Below, piece by piece: positions 15,846 through 24,437 of a DNA stretch of 64,000 nt (the first letter of the stretch is position 1; each line of letters opens with the position of its first letter). The DNA lies in contig NZ_FNAO01000005.1 of assembly GCF_900101815.1 (NCBI RefSeq), positions 124,001 to 188,000 of the forward strand. The letters are read 5' to 3'. Made by a program: the position numbers and the translations under genes. The notes beneath the pieces were generated by a model. That model ran no database searches and was not told where the DNA came from. It saw nothing but the letters and a program-made list of their open reading frames with translations. The DNA comes from Pricia antarctica. Lineage in GTDB: Bacteria; Bacteroidota; Bacteroidia; Flavobacteriales; Flavobacteriaceae.

Positions 15846-18350
15846 ATGATACAAGAAAATTTCAAAATCAAGGGATTGACCTCCGAAGAAGTACTTCAAG
15901 CAAGGGCAACTCACGGAAAAAACCTTTTAGAGGGAAAAAAAGTCCACGGGCTTTTGGATGCCCTCAAAAGTCTGGCACAAGAGCCAATGGTCATTCTATT
16001 GTTGGTGGCCTCTGCCATTTATTTTATCAGCGGAAGCGTTGGAGACGGCATTTTTATGGGGGCCGCCATCGTATTGGTATCCGCTATTTCACTGTATCAG
16101 GATGGCAAGAGTCGCAACGCCCTTGAAAAGCTCAAAGACTTTACCCAGCCTAAATGCAAGGTCATCCGCAATGGCGAGCTTGATGAGATCAACAGCGAGG
16201 AAGTCGTGTTGGGGGATAGCTTAATGGTCGAGGAAGGCTCCATCATCTCCGCAGATGGCCGAATCGTACACTCCAACGACTTTTCGGTCAACGAATCCCT
16301 TCTTACGGGGGAATCGCTTTCCGTTTACAAGGATACCGAAAAAGAGGACAATAAAATCTATAAGGGCACCACCGTAGCAAGCGGCCTCGCCATTGCCACC
16401 GTAACCGCCATCGGCAACGAGACACAGCTCGGAAAAATCGGTAAAAGTCTGGAGGACATTCAAGAAGAAAAAACACCCCTAGAAAGGCAAATCAATAATT
16501 TTGTCAAGAAAATGATCATCGCCGGGGCAATCGTTTTTATGATTGTTTGGGGCATCAACTTTTACAATTCCCGTGATGTGCTTGACAGTTTGCTCAAGGC
16601 CCTTACCCTGGCCATGTCGATTCTACCCGAAGAAATACCCGTTGCCTTTACCACCTTTATGGCCTTGGGTTCGTATCGGTTGCTAAAAATGGGAGTTGTC
16701 GTAAAACAGCTCAAAACGGTCGAGACCTTGGGAAGTGCAACCGTCATCTGCTCCGATAAAACGGGAACGATCACCGAAAACAAGATGTCGCTTGCCAAGG
16801 TGTTTGCGCTTTCCGCTCAAAAAATAACCGATACCAAAAATTCTTTGGGTGAAATGGAAATGGAACTGATCCGATTGGCCATGTGGGCAAGCGAGCCCAT
16901 TCCCTTTGACCCTATGGAAGTTGCCCTGCACGATGCTTACCAAAAAACGAATTCAAAAGACGAACGCCCCGATTACAAAATGGTACACGAATATCCCTTG
17001 GATGGAAAACCGCCCATGATGACGCATCTTTTTGAAAATGCTGCGGGAAACCGGATTATTGCCGCCAAAGGTGCTCCCGAAGCTCTGATGGCAGTTTCCA
17101 ATCTATCCGAAAGCGATAAACAACAGATCAATAAGGCCATCGACGAACTTGCCAAAGACGGCTATCGCGTGCTAGGGGTTGGGGAAACCCGTTTTCAGGG
17201 TACCGACTATCCTAAAAAACAACAGGACTTTAAATTTGATTTTAAGGGAATCGTCGCCTTTTACGATCCCCCTAAAAAGAACATCAATTCCGTTTTCGAC
17301 GCTTTTCACGATGCAGGAATAAAAGTCAAGATCGTTACGGGCGATAATGCCGAAACCACTTCGGCCATCGCCCAAGAAATCGGTTTTCGAGGCTATGAAA
17401 AAAGTGTTTCCGGCGATGAACTGATGAAGCTGACCGAAACCGAACTACAAGAACGGGTACAGACTACCAATGTCTTTCCCCGAATGTTTCCCGAGGCCAA
17501 ACTCAAGATTATCAACGCGCTAAAATCGAACCACGAAATCGTCGCAATGATTGGCGATGGCGTAAACGATGCCCCTGCCCTCAAAGCGTCACATATCGGT
17601 ATCGCCATGGGCAAAAAGGGTACAGAGATCGCCAAAGAAGCTGCCTCTATCATATTGTTGCAAGACGACCTATCGAAAATGGTCGATGCCGTGGCCATGG
17701 GCAGGCGTATTTATACCAATCTAAAAAAAGCGATCCAGTATATCATTTCCATTCACATCCCAATTATCCTAACGGTGTTCATACCATTGGTCTTAGGCTG
17801 GGCATTCCCGAATATCTTTACGCCCGTGCATGTCATCTTTTTGGAATTGATCATGGGGCCGACCTGTAGCATCATCTATGAAAACGAACCCATGGAAAAG
17901 GATACCATGATCCAAAAACCACGTCCGATCAGCACCACTTTTTTTAACTGGCGGGAATTGACCACAAGTGTCATCCAAGGGTTGATGATTACCGTCGGCA
18001 CCCTATCGACCTATCAATATGCCGTGTACCAAGGTTATGACGAAGCCGTTACCCGCACCATGGTCTTTGTGGCCTTAATTTCCGCCAATATCGTTTTGAC
18101 GTTGGTCAATCGATCATTTCGATATTCTATTTGGACCACCCTAAAATATAAGAACAATATGGTGCCGTTGATTATTTTGGTGACGGTGGTATTAACGGCA
18201 TTGCTACTTTTTGTTCCCCCATTGACCCGCTTTTTTGGATTTCAAAAGTTGGGTGCGCATCAAATTCTTGTCCCAATCGGTATTGGGTTTTTATCGGTAA
18301 TTTGGTATGAACTCGTGAAATGGAAGAAAAGGGGAAAGAAAACCCCCTAA
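15846..18350 (+). CDS. Cation-translocating P-type ATPase
   Basis: 834 residues in the P2/PMR1-like layout: an N-terminal cation-ATPase region (LTSEEVLQARATHGKNLL), the actuator domain TGES at 154-157, M4 with PEEIP (261-265), phosphorylated Asp304 in DKTGT, the hinge GDGVNDAPALKASHIGIAM, and several C-terminal helices. Ca2+ or Mn2+ would be usual for this layout, but the M4 motif reads PEEIP where SERCA-type pumps have PEGLP, so the ion is uncertain. No heavy-metal-binding domain is present. It lies near Hsp20 and redox genes, like the P-type ATPase CtpF in dormancy regulons. A weak -7-like TACTTTTA at 15815 precedes it. Confidence 0.92.
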   Translation: MIQENFKIKGLTSEEVLQARATHGKNLLEGKKVHGLLDALKSLAQEPMVILLLVASAIYFISGSVGDGIFMGAAIVLVSAISLYQDGKSRNALEKLKDFTQPKCKVIRNGELDEINSEEVVLGDSLMVEEGSIISADGRIVHSNDFSVNESLLTGESLSVYKDTEKEDNKIYKGTTVASGLAIATVTAIGNETQLGKIGKSLEDIQEEKTPLERQINNFVKKMIIAGAIVFMIVWGINFYNSRDVLDSLLKALTLAMSILPEEIPVAFTTFMALGSYRLLKMGVVVKQLKTVETLGSATVICSDKTGTITENKMSLAKVFALSAQKITDTKNSLGEMEMELIRLAMWASEPIPFDPMEVALHDAYQKTNSKDERPDYKMVHEYPLDGKPPMMTHLFENAAGNRIIAAKGAPEALMAVSNLSESDKQQINKAIDELAKDGYRVLGVGETRFQGTDYPKKQQDFKFDFKGIVAFYDPPKKNINSVFDAFHDAGIKVKIVTGDNAETTSAIAQEIGFRGYEKSVSGDELMKLTETELQERVQTTNVFPRMFPEAKLKIINALKSNHEIVAMIGDGVNDAPALKASHIGIAMGKKGTEIAKEAASIILLQDDLSKMVDAVAMGRRIYTNLKKAIQYIISIHIPIILTVFIPLVLGWAFPNIFTPVHVIFLELIMGPTCSIIYENEPMEKDTMIQKPRPISTTFFNWRELTTSVIQGLMITVGTLSTYQYAVYQGYDEAVTRTMVFVALISANIVLTLVNRSFRYSIWTTLKYKNNMVPLIILVTVVLTALLLFVPPLTRFFGFQKLGAHQILVPIGIGFLSVIWYELVKWKKRGKKTP

Positions 18351-18412
18351 TTCGTCATTTAGAGAATAGCGAAAAATTCCACGTACAATTGCTCCGTTCA
18401 ACAAATTCCTCT

Positions 18413-18428
18413 CCCGATAACTATCGGG
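18413..18428. repeat. Short inverted repeat
   Basis: CCCGATA and TATCGGG flank a 2-bp centre. No T run follows on either strand, so a small repetitive palindrome is more likely than an intrinsic terminator. Confidence 0.5.
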
Positions 18429-18513
18429 GGGGTCGGAATTACAAAAGAGAGAAGTGCCTCGGAACGACAAAAGAGAGTACAATATAAAACCTAACAGCTT
18501 TAAAAATACCGAA

Positions 18514-19278
18514 ATGAACATCATCTCATGGAACGTCAACGGCATACGTGCCGCAGTCAAAAAAGATTTTTTCGACTCTATCGAAAAACTTAATCCCGAC
18601 ATGCTCTGTTTACAGGAGACAAAGGCACAGGACGATGAAACGGAATCGGCTTTGTCGCTTTTGAAAGGTTATCATAACACCTATAATTCAGCGGACAAAA
18701 AGGGCTATTCCGGAACAGCCATATTAAGCAAACCGGAAGCATTGTCTATTACCCTCGACATGGGCATTGCAGAACACGATAACGAAGGGCGGATACAATG
18801 TGCGGAATACACAGATTTTTATCTTGTAAATGTCTATGTCCCCAATTCGGGACAGCAATTGGATCGCTTGGACTACCGCCAAAAATGGGATGCCGACTTT
18901 TTGAAATACCTTAAAAACCTAGAAAAGAAAAAACCCGTAATCGCATGTGGCGATTTTAATGTGGCCCATCGCCCTATCGACCTGAAAAACGATAAATCGA
19001 ACTACAACAAAACGGCGGGCTATACCCAAATCGAGATCGATGGCATGGATAACTTCATCAACTCCGGTTTTGTGGATTCATGGCGAAAACTACATCCCGA
19101 AGAAGTGGCCTATACCTATTGGAGCTATCGTTTCAAGGCCCGCGAACGCAATACAGGTTGGCGAATCGACTATTTTCTGATCAGCGAATCCCTAATGGAT
19201 AAAGTAAAGTCGGTAAGGATCTATTCGAATATTCTGGGCTCCGATCATTGCCCGATCGGGCTTGAGATTGATTTGTAA
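18514..19278 (+). CDS. xth: Exodeoxyribonuclease III
   Basis: 254 residues from the ATG at 18514 (MNIISWNVNGIRA). An upstream in-frame ATG at 18454 adds 20 atypical residues and is not preferred. Endonuclease/exonuclease/phosphatase fold motifs are in order: WNVNGIRA with the metal-site Asn, CLQETK with the catalytic Glu, GDFNVAH, and the C-terminal SDHCPIGLE with the Asp-His pair. It acts on abasic sites and degrades DNA 3'-5' during base excision repair. The length is that of bacterial ExoIII/ExoA enzymes. Confidence 0.95.
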   Translation: MNIISWNVNGIRAAVKKDFFDSIEKLNPDMLCLQETKAQDDETESALSLLKGYHNTYNSADKKGYSGTAILSKPEALSITLDMGIAEHDNEGRIQCAEYTDFYLVNVYVPNSGQQLDRLDYRQKWDADFLKYLKNLEKKKPVIACGDFNVAHRPIDLKNDKSNYNKTAGYTQIEIDGMDNFINSGFVDSWRKLHPEEVAYTYWSYRFKARERNTGWRIDYFLISESLMDKVKSVRIYSNILGSDHCPIGLEIDL

Positions 19279-19406
19279 AGTGGAGATGGATTAGTTTTAA
19301 AGGCTCCTTCCTTTTTTAAAGGGAGGTGGATTCGCTCTAGAGAAGACGGTGGGATTAAGTGTGCAAATACTTTGAGTTGCTAGCCCCTCTTTACCCTAGA
19401 AACCAT

Positions 19407-19805
19407 TTAAAGTTTCTTCGCATACCCAAAGACCATCTTCTTGAATTCCTTGAAATCGTTCTCGAACAGCACCATGCTTTCGTTGAGCTTTTGGTGTTCA
19501 TCCCTATAATCGGCATCCGAAAGGCCCTTTTCGTTTTTTTCCAAACGGGACAATAGTTTTTCGTGGTCGGTAATATCGTCCGCAAGGTAATCAAAAAGAT
19601 TCTCGTGGATCGTATCAAGATATTTCAGCATGTGGCCATATTCCGATTCCTTGGTTTCCTTTTTATCCAAAAGATTGAAGAAGAATTTGGTCTCGTCTTT
19701 CCAAAACGCGATGGTCTCCAACCATTCGCGGCTTTCTTGGTGCAGCACGTCAAGGCCTGCGCCCAATAACAGTTCCCTTTTCGGATTAGGTGTTGTTGCA
19801 TTCAT
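19407..19805 (-). CDS. FWKDE coiled-coil protein, paralogue 2, function unknown
   Basis: 132 residues, soluble, acidic and helical. The core WLETIAFWKDETKFFFNLL matches the protein at 15172-15564. The middle is dominated by heptad-like helices (YLDTIHENLFDYLADDITDH). It starts 11 bp after the sigma-like gene and shares its promoter with an FNR-type box. No catalytic motif is visible; a structural or sequestering role would be a guess. Confidence 0.85.
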   Translation of the reverse strand: MNATTPNPKRELLLGAGLDVLHQESREWLETIAFWKDETKFFFNLLDKKETKESEYGHMLKYLDTIHENLFDYLADDITDHEKLLSRLEKNEKGLSDADYRDEHQKLNESMVLFENDFKEFKKMVFGYAKKL

Positions 19806-19816
19806 GATATTTGGTT

Positions 19817-20590
19817 TTAAGTATTGTCCGCAAAGTGCCTGTTTAAAAAACTGGTCTCCAAACTTTTTCGGGCATTTTCTAGAAGTTCTCTTATTTCTTG
19901 AATGCTCTGATTTCGTATTTTGGCGATTTCCTCTACATCAAAATGGTATTGTGTGGCCAGTTCAAAGACGGTTCGCATGGGTAAAGGCAAATAGTGCAAT
20001 ACCATATCAGCATGTCTTCTGATGTTCTTCTCGCCTAATTCTTTGTCCAGTTTGTCAATGATTTCCTTTTTGTCGTCTTCCACGAAAACATGGTTCAGCA
20101 TGTAGTCGTTCTTAGGGTATGAAATATCATCCAGCTCTTCTAGCATGACCAAATCACCATCACCATCGGTGCTGAATTTTTCCTCCATCTCGTTCCATTC
20201 AGGTCTTGAAAAATCATCGATATTTTCAAAGAAAACCGCATCGAATTCCTCATCAATTATGGTATCATCCAAGAGTTCATCGGCCTTTTTGAACAGCCAT
20301 GGGTAGAAATCCGCTTTGTTTCCCACTTCATCAAAATGGTCATAGACCTCGATGAACAATTGATCTATAAAATCATCGGGGCGATACTTTCCCCTTGGGA
20401 GGTTTCCCTTTGATAATGCCGTGTTCAATCTTTTGGTAATGTACCGCCTTACTTGGGGCAAATCTTTCAGCAATAGTTCATTAAAGGCTTTTTTATCTCC
20501 AAAATCCTTGATTTCTTTTAAATCGGGGTACGTACTTGCTACAAATATGTGGAACTCTTTTCGGGTCTTATAGACTATTTTATTATTCAT
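19817..20590 (-). CDS. Sigma-70-like (ECF-type) regulator
   Basis: 257 residues from the ATG at 20590. A GTG 10 codons upstream is ruled out because it would lie before the predicted transcription start near 20615. The N-terminal part (VRRYITKRLNTAL, then PDDFIDQLFIEVYDHF) resembles sigma region 2, and an acidic linker of about 60 residues follows. The C-terminus (LPLPMRTVFELATQYHF, then VEEIAKIRNQSIQEIRELL) is a sigma region 4 helix-turn-helix. The long acidic linker is unusual for ECF factors. It leads an operon with a FWKDE protein gene. Its targets are unknown. Confidence 0.75.
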   Translation of the reverse strand: MNNKIVYKTRKEFHIFVASTYPDLKEIKDFGDKKAFNELLLKDLPQVRRYITKRLNTALSKGNLPRGKYRPDDFIDQLFIEVYDHFDEVGNKADFYPWLFKKADELLDDTIIDEEFDAVFFENIDDFSRPEWNEMEEKFSTDGDGDLVMLEELDDISYPKNDYMLNHVFVEDDKKEIIDKLDKELGEKNIRRHADMVLHYLPLPMRTVFELATQYHFDVEEIAKIRNQSIQEIRELLENARKSLETSFLNRHFADNT

Positions 20591-20619
20591 GGTTATCGAT
20601 TTTAATTTTATGGGTGGCA

Positions 20620-20662
20620 CAAAAATCCAATCTTTATTCCATCGATAAAATGATGTAGGTCA
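20620..20662 (-). promoter_or_regulatory. FNR-type box and promoter of the sigma-like operon
   Basis: On the minus strand the palindrome TGACCTACATCA (20662-20651) is followed, 29.5 bp from its centre, by GATTTTTG (20627-20620), one mismatch from TAnnTTTG. The sequence of the box is the reverse complement of the one at the hsp20 promoter. Confidence 0.65.
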
Positions 20663-20810
20663 GTTGTAGGTATTTTTTAGGATGCTATACCCACGGTTAA
20701 AATTATTCAAGACTGGTGTGCGTCATTTTGAGGTGTAATGCATCAAGCCATTTTTATGCGAAATGACAGGAATGACTGGAATGAATGGAATGACATCTTA
20801 AACCAAAGCA

Positions 20811-21654
20811 ATGCAAATCGCACATCCCGACAAAATACTGTTTCCGAAAAAAATTGATGTTTATCGGAATTGTGCGACAGTCACTTACGTTTTTAAGAAT
20901 ATTTATCCCACCCATTTCGCAGGTACAAGTGCAGGGGCAATTGTTGGGGCACTATATGCTGCGGGACACGGTTGGCAAGAAATTCTCGATTTTTTTAAGA
21001 CGGTGCAGTTATTCAGTATTGATAAATATGCCAGAAGCAAACCGGGCTTTGTTGATACCGAAAAGTTCCATGGCAGTTTTGCCAAATACTTGCCCGTAGA
21101 CGATTTTGCGGCACTCAAAACACCGCTCTATATCACAGCGACCCGTATTCTGGACGGCACCTTGAAAGTCTTCCACCAGGGTGAACTGATTCGGCCGGTC
21201 TTGGCCTCGGCCGCTTTTCCCGGAGTTTTTGCCCCCGAAAAGATCGATGAGGGCTATTATTCCGATGTAGGTATTTTGAACAATTTCCCTTCCGACCTCA
21301 TCAGAATGTATTGTCACCAATTGATAGGTGTGTACGTAAATCCCTTTGAAAAAGTGAAGATCCAAGATTTGAGACATTCCTATACCATTATGGAACGCGC
21401 CTATAAAATACGTATGGCAAAGGATTCTTTGGATAAGTTCAAAGAGTGCCATCAGGTCATTTCCCCCAAAGACCTTACGAATTACAGTACGTTTTCCCTA
21501 AAGAATATGGATGCTATTTTCGAGGTGGGTTATGTGTGCCACCAAAAAGGCTTTGCAAAATTGGCATACCTTACAAGAAAAGGAGGCAGAGAGGGCCGAA
21601 TTGGAAGCCATGAACGGGTTTGCGATGAAAGTCGTGAAGAATGATGCGAATTAA
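20811..21654 (+). pseudogene. Broken patatin-like phospholipase
   Basis: The central part is clearly patatin-like: the nucleophile elbow GTSAGAIVGALYA, the SAAFPGVFAP segment, and SDVGILNNFP at the catalytic-Asp site, where DGG/DGA is usual and DVG is seen. The N-terminus lacks the glycine-rich oxyanion-hole loop and does not look like the family before the PTHFAGTSAG segment. Near 21545, after a run of five A, the frame slips; the alternative frame continues sensibly (KALQNWHTLQEKEAERAELE) to a TAA at 21652-21654. A lost N-terminus plus a C-terminal frameshift make it a pseudogene. Confidence 0.7.
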
Positions 21655-21832
21655 CGGACTATAACAATTTGTCATTCTAATAAAGTGAGTAATCTATTGA
21701 ACAGGGCAACAAGGCGTGGAATTCTTCGCGGCGCCCTTAACGACACGAAAAAAGGACAATGCCCTCAAGCCAAACCTATTTAAATGGACGCATCTAGATT
21801 TCGGGACAAGGGCATTCTTGGACAAAAGATGT

Positions 21833-22297
21833 TTAGGTGATTTCAACCTTTTTAGGCGGCAATTTTTTGGGCTCTTCTTTTTTAACGAGCTTAAAGCTCA
21901 AGATGCCCCCTTCATACTTGGCCTTTATATCTTCTTGCTTTATGGTTTCTGGCAATTGCAATGAACGTTGAAAAGAGTTGTAGCTGAATTCCTTACGGGT
22001 GTAATTATCCTCTTTTTGCTCTTCTTTGGTCTCTTTTTCGGCCTTGATATTCAGACAGCCATCTTCGATGGTTATCTCAAAATCTTTTTTAGTAAAACCG
22101 GGAGCGGCAAGTTCGATCTCGAAATTGCCTTCGTTCTCCATGATGTTAAGGGCCGGTTCCGCTGTTTTTCCGTTCCAAAAAGTATCGGGCAGCATATTCC
22201 CGACCCAATTGCGGTTATCAAAAAAATCATCCATATCGAAAAAATCTTGGGTAATTAGATTTCCAAAAGGCTTTCTTCTAAATTTTACTAGTGACAT
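21833..22297 (-). CDS. Small heat-shock protein, Hsp20/alpha-crystallin family
   Basis: 154 residues with the alpha-crystallin domain at about 45-140 (NEGNFEIELAAPGFTKKDFE at its start) and the conserved end of the domain KYEGGILSFKL. The short N-terminal arm and the C-terminal tail PKKLPPKKVEIT give the I/V-x-I-like anchoring end. It is an ATP-independent holdase that prevents aggregation in the cytoplasm. A TGAY-N4-RTCA box at the FNR distance lies upstream, so oxygen or redox control in place of classical heat-shock control is suggested. Confidence 0.94.
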   Translation of the reverse strand: MSLVKFRRKPFGNLITQDFFDMDDFFDNRNWVGNMLPDTFWNGKTAEPALNIMENEGNFEIELAAPGFTKKDFEITIEDGCLNIKAEKETKEEQKEDNYTRKEFSYNSFQRSLQLPETIKQEDIKAKYEGGILSFKLVKKEEPKKLPPKKVEIT

Positions 22298-22337
22298 AAC
22301 GTTATATTTTTAGGTTAACAATTATTGGAATATATCC

Positions 22338-22380
22338 CGAAAGTACAACCATGCTATATTTTGCAAAATGACCTACATCA
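22338..22380 (-). promoter_or_regulatory. FNR-type box and promoter of hsp20
   Basis: Minus-strand TGATGTAGGTCA (22380-22369) has its centre 29.5 bp from TACTTTCG (22345-22338), one mismatch from TAnnTTTG. The predicted start near 22333 leaves a leader of about 36 nt to the ATG at 22297. Confidence 0.65.
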
Positions 22381-22816
22381 GTTCGATGGATTGTTTTGGC
22401 GAAATATATAGACAAGCAAATGTTAACGCTACCCAGCCCCTATTCATCTCAATTATTTCATCCGAATAAACTTTTGTTATCCCACAACAGTTGTCGATTT
22501 TTGGGCATTGCATCGCGGTTACTAAGGGTAAACGTATGGGAAACCAGCCTTATTGAGGAGGACGATCCGGTCAAATTCACCTAGGAATTGAAAAATTCGT
22601 ACCGCTAAATCGTAGGTCATCGAAGACAAGGCTTACTTCAAAAATCAGTGAGGTAACATTTGATGAAAATATCATCCGTAAACATTTGAGATATCTGGAT
22701 CAGTAAGAATAACGGCTTCATGTGAATTAGAAAAGGGGGGCTAGTCTCTCCCTTCCTACCTCGCATTTTCTCCCGTTTAGCTGCCGCTTTATGGCATAGT
22801 ATCTTCTTTAACCCTG
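22381..22816. other. Intergenic region with possible gene debris
   Basis: No gene is supported. In 22577-22705 a plus frame reads RRSSKTRLTSKISEVTFDE and then NIIRKHLRYLDQ before a stop, and neighbouring frames give further protein-like stretches broken by stops. It may be a remnant, but I could not match it to any family. An imperfect hairpin-like GATGA-N5-TCATC lies inside it (about 22661-22675). Confidence 0.3.
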
Positions 22817-23400
22817 CTAATCCATTTTATATACTTCGCTACCCGCCAATAAAAAACATCCTAGACCATAATCCTCAAAATCGGGAATCTTGTCATACGA
22901 CAGGGGCTGGCCATCTTTGCAGTACTTCGTTCGTCGCGTCTCCTTCCATAAAGTAATGGCATACTTGGTATGGAAAGGCTCGGCCATGTACAGTCCGTCC
23001 ATCCACATTTGATTTGGATATCTTTTCTTATGCCAATATCCTCCCTGTGATGTTGTAGGTTGCCCTTTCAGTTGCTTGTGCAGGCTGTCCATCGCCATTT
23101 TAAATCGAGGTTCAGGATGCTGCCGGTGCAACCAAAATATAACATGGCCGGACTTAATCATATCCAGATTGTAATCGGCCGATCGGTAGGTTTGAATACT
23201 ACCGTCTTCATCGATCTTCCGATTCGCATAGTCGTAGATAGAATCGTAGATTTTTTCGTTCCCGGTCCGCCCATAAATGCGTGACATGGCCTGAAGCACC
23301 AGACCGTTGGTGTAGCTCCATCGTGACGTTTCCTGAAAATCTAAAAGGGTCGGATCCGGAAATGAACTGGTTTGCGCTAATTCATATCGGGATTTGAAAT
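22817..23400 (-). pseudogene. GH105 unsaturated rhamnogalacturonyl hydrolase remnant
   Basis: The frame from 23299 encodes 160 residues, and in-frame sequence upstream (FQETSRWSYTNGLVLQAMSR) extends the homology to about 23370 without a start codon. The motif GGYWHKKRYPNQMWMDGLYM is diagnostic of GH105 enzymes that remove unsaturated uronic acid from rhamnogalacturonan fragments. After FHTKYA the sequence jumps to a C-terminal-like GLGCFLLAGSEVYKM, so some 180 residues of the barrel are missing. Truncation and an internal deletion make it non-functional. Confidence 0.7.
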
Positions 23401-23757
23401 CGATTCCATTTTTTTTCCATTGATATAGGTATTCTCGAAATGTAGGCTTTTTACGTTAGATAGGGTATAGGCTGAATCGACCTCTGAGATGGTTACGTTT
23501 TTGAGGGTAATATTTATGGGCTTTTCTTCATATCCTTTGGCGCAGATGCCATATTGGCCACCCTTCTTGACCGTAACATTTTCAAGGTAGATGTTGTTCA
23601 CCTCAGGCATGTAATTTCCTTCCTGAACGTCATAAATACCATAGAATAGGTTGATTTTCAATATGGCTTCCCTGACTTGGCCGACGGCTAGGTTTCTCAC
23701 ATAGACATCCTTTACAAAACCGCCGCGCTTGGTATTCTTTTGGGCGTTGACCTTTCG
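23377..23757 (-). pseudogene. GH28 polygalacturonase C-terminal remnant
   Basis: About 126 codons of right-handed beta-helix sequence with no N-terminal two thirds. In-frame sequence before the GTG at 23700 (NAQKNTKRGGFVKDVYV) continues the homology. Repeats such as NNIYLENVTVKKGGQYGI, INITLKNVTISEV and LHFENTYINGKKM are typical of the last coils of GH28 pectinases. The catalytic Asp cluster lies in the lost part. It stands just upstream of the GH105 remnant on the same strand, so the pair is the wreck of a pectin utilisation locus. Confidence 0.65.
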
Positions 23758-23984
23758 TTTAAATAAAGCTCGGATGCATTCCTGTTTTTTTTATGGTTTT
23801 AGCGGATTCGATTCTTTTGTTTGAGAGCAATTTCAATGTAGCCGGAATATCCATGGCTGAAAGAATAGGCCTTTGTACTAAAGTTTAGTTGCTTTTTGTT
23901 AGAAATTTTATCTCATGTTTTTCAATTTCTACTTATATTGGCCTCCTTATTGGCAAGACCTAATTGCAAAAATCTATTAGAACA

Positions 23985-24431
23985 ATGAGCGATACCCCCT
24001 TCAATATAGCCCTTGCCGACGACGACGCAGATGATCGAATGTTTTTTGGGGAAGCTTTACAAGAACTGGCACTTCAAGTCAAGCTCTCCCTTTTTAAAAA
24101 CGGCCAGGAATTGATGGATTTTTTGAACCTGCCCAAGATAACACTCCCGAACCTTATAGTCCTTGACTTGAATATGCCCGGAAAGAATGGCATGGAATGT
24201 CTTCGCGAGATACGTCGAGATCCGAGGTTAAAAAATGTATTGATAGCCATCTACTCCACTTCATCTTCTGAAAAGGATATCGAGGATACTTTTCTGGGCG
24301 GGGCGAATATCTATATCAAAAAGCCCAGTAGTTTTACCCAACTTCGCGAAACGGTAGAAAGGGTACTCCAAATTGATTGGCAGAAGCATACGTCTAACCT
24401 AAGTAAGGAGACTTTTCTTCTGCGCATGTAG
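23985..24431 (+). CDS. Single-domain response regulator (CheY/Rcp1-like)
   Basis: 148 residues from the ATG at 23985 (MSDTPFNIALADDDADD). Only a receiver domain is present: an acidic cluster at DDDADD, phospho-acceptor Asp in LIVLDLNMPGKNG, the switch Ser/Thr region IAIYSTSS and conserved Lys in IYIKKPSSF. There is no output domain. The histidine kinase gene starts 6 bp downstream, and this Rcp1-like plus phytochrome-type kinase pairing is common. The output would be protein-protein interaction. Confidence 0.9.
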   Translation: MSDTPFNIALADDDADDRMFFGEALQELALQVKLSLFKNGQELMDFLNLPKITLPNLIVLDLNMPGKNGMECLREIRRDPRLKNVLIAIYSTSSSEKDIEDTFLGGANIYIKKPSSFTQLRETVERVLQIDWQKHTSNLSKETFLLRM

Positions 24432-24437
24432 CCCCTG

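Noticed and set aside
18413-18428. Inverted repeat considered as the terminator of the P-type ATPase gene
   Set aside because: No T run on either strand.
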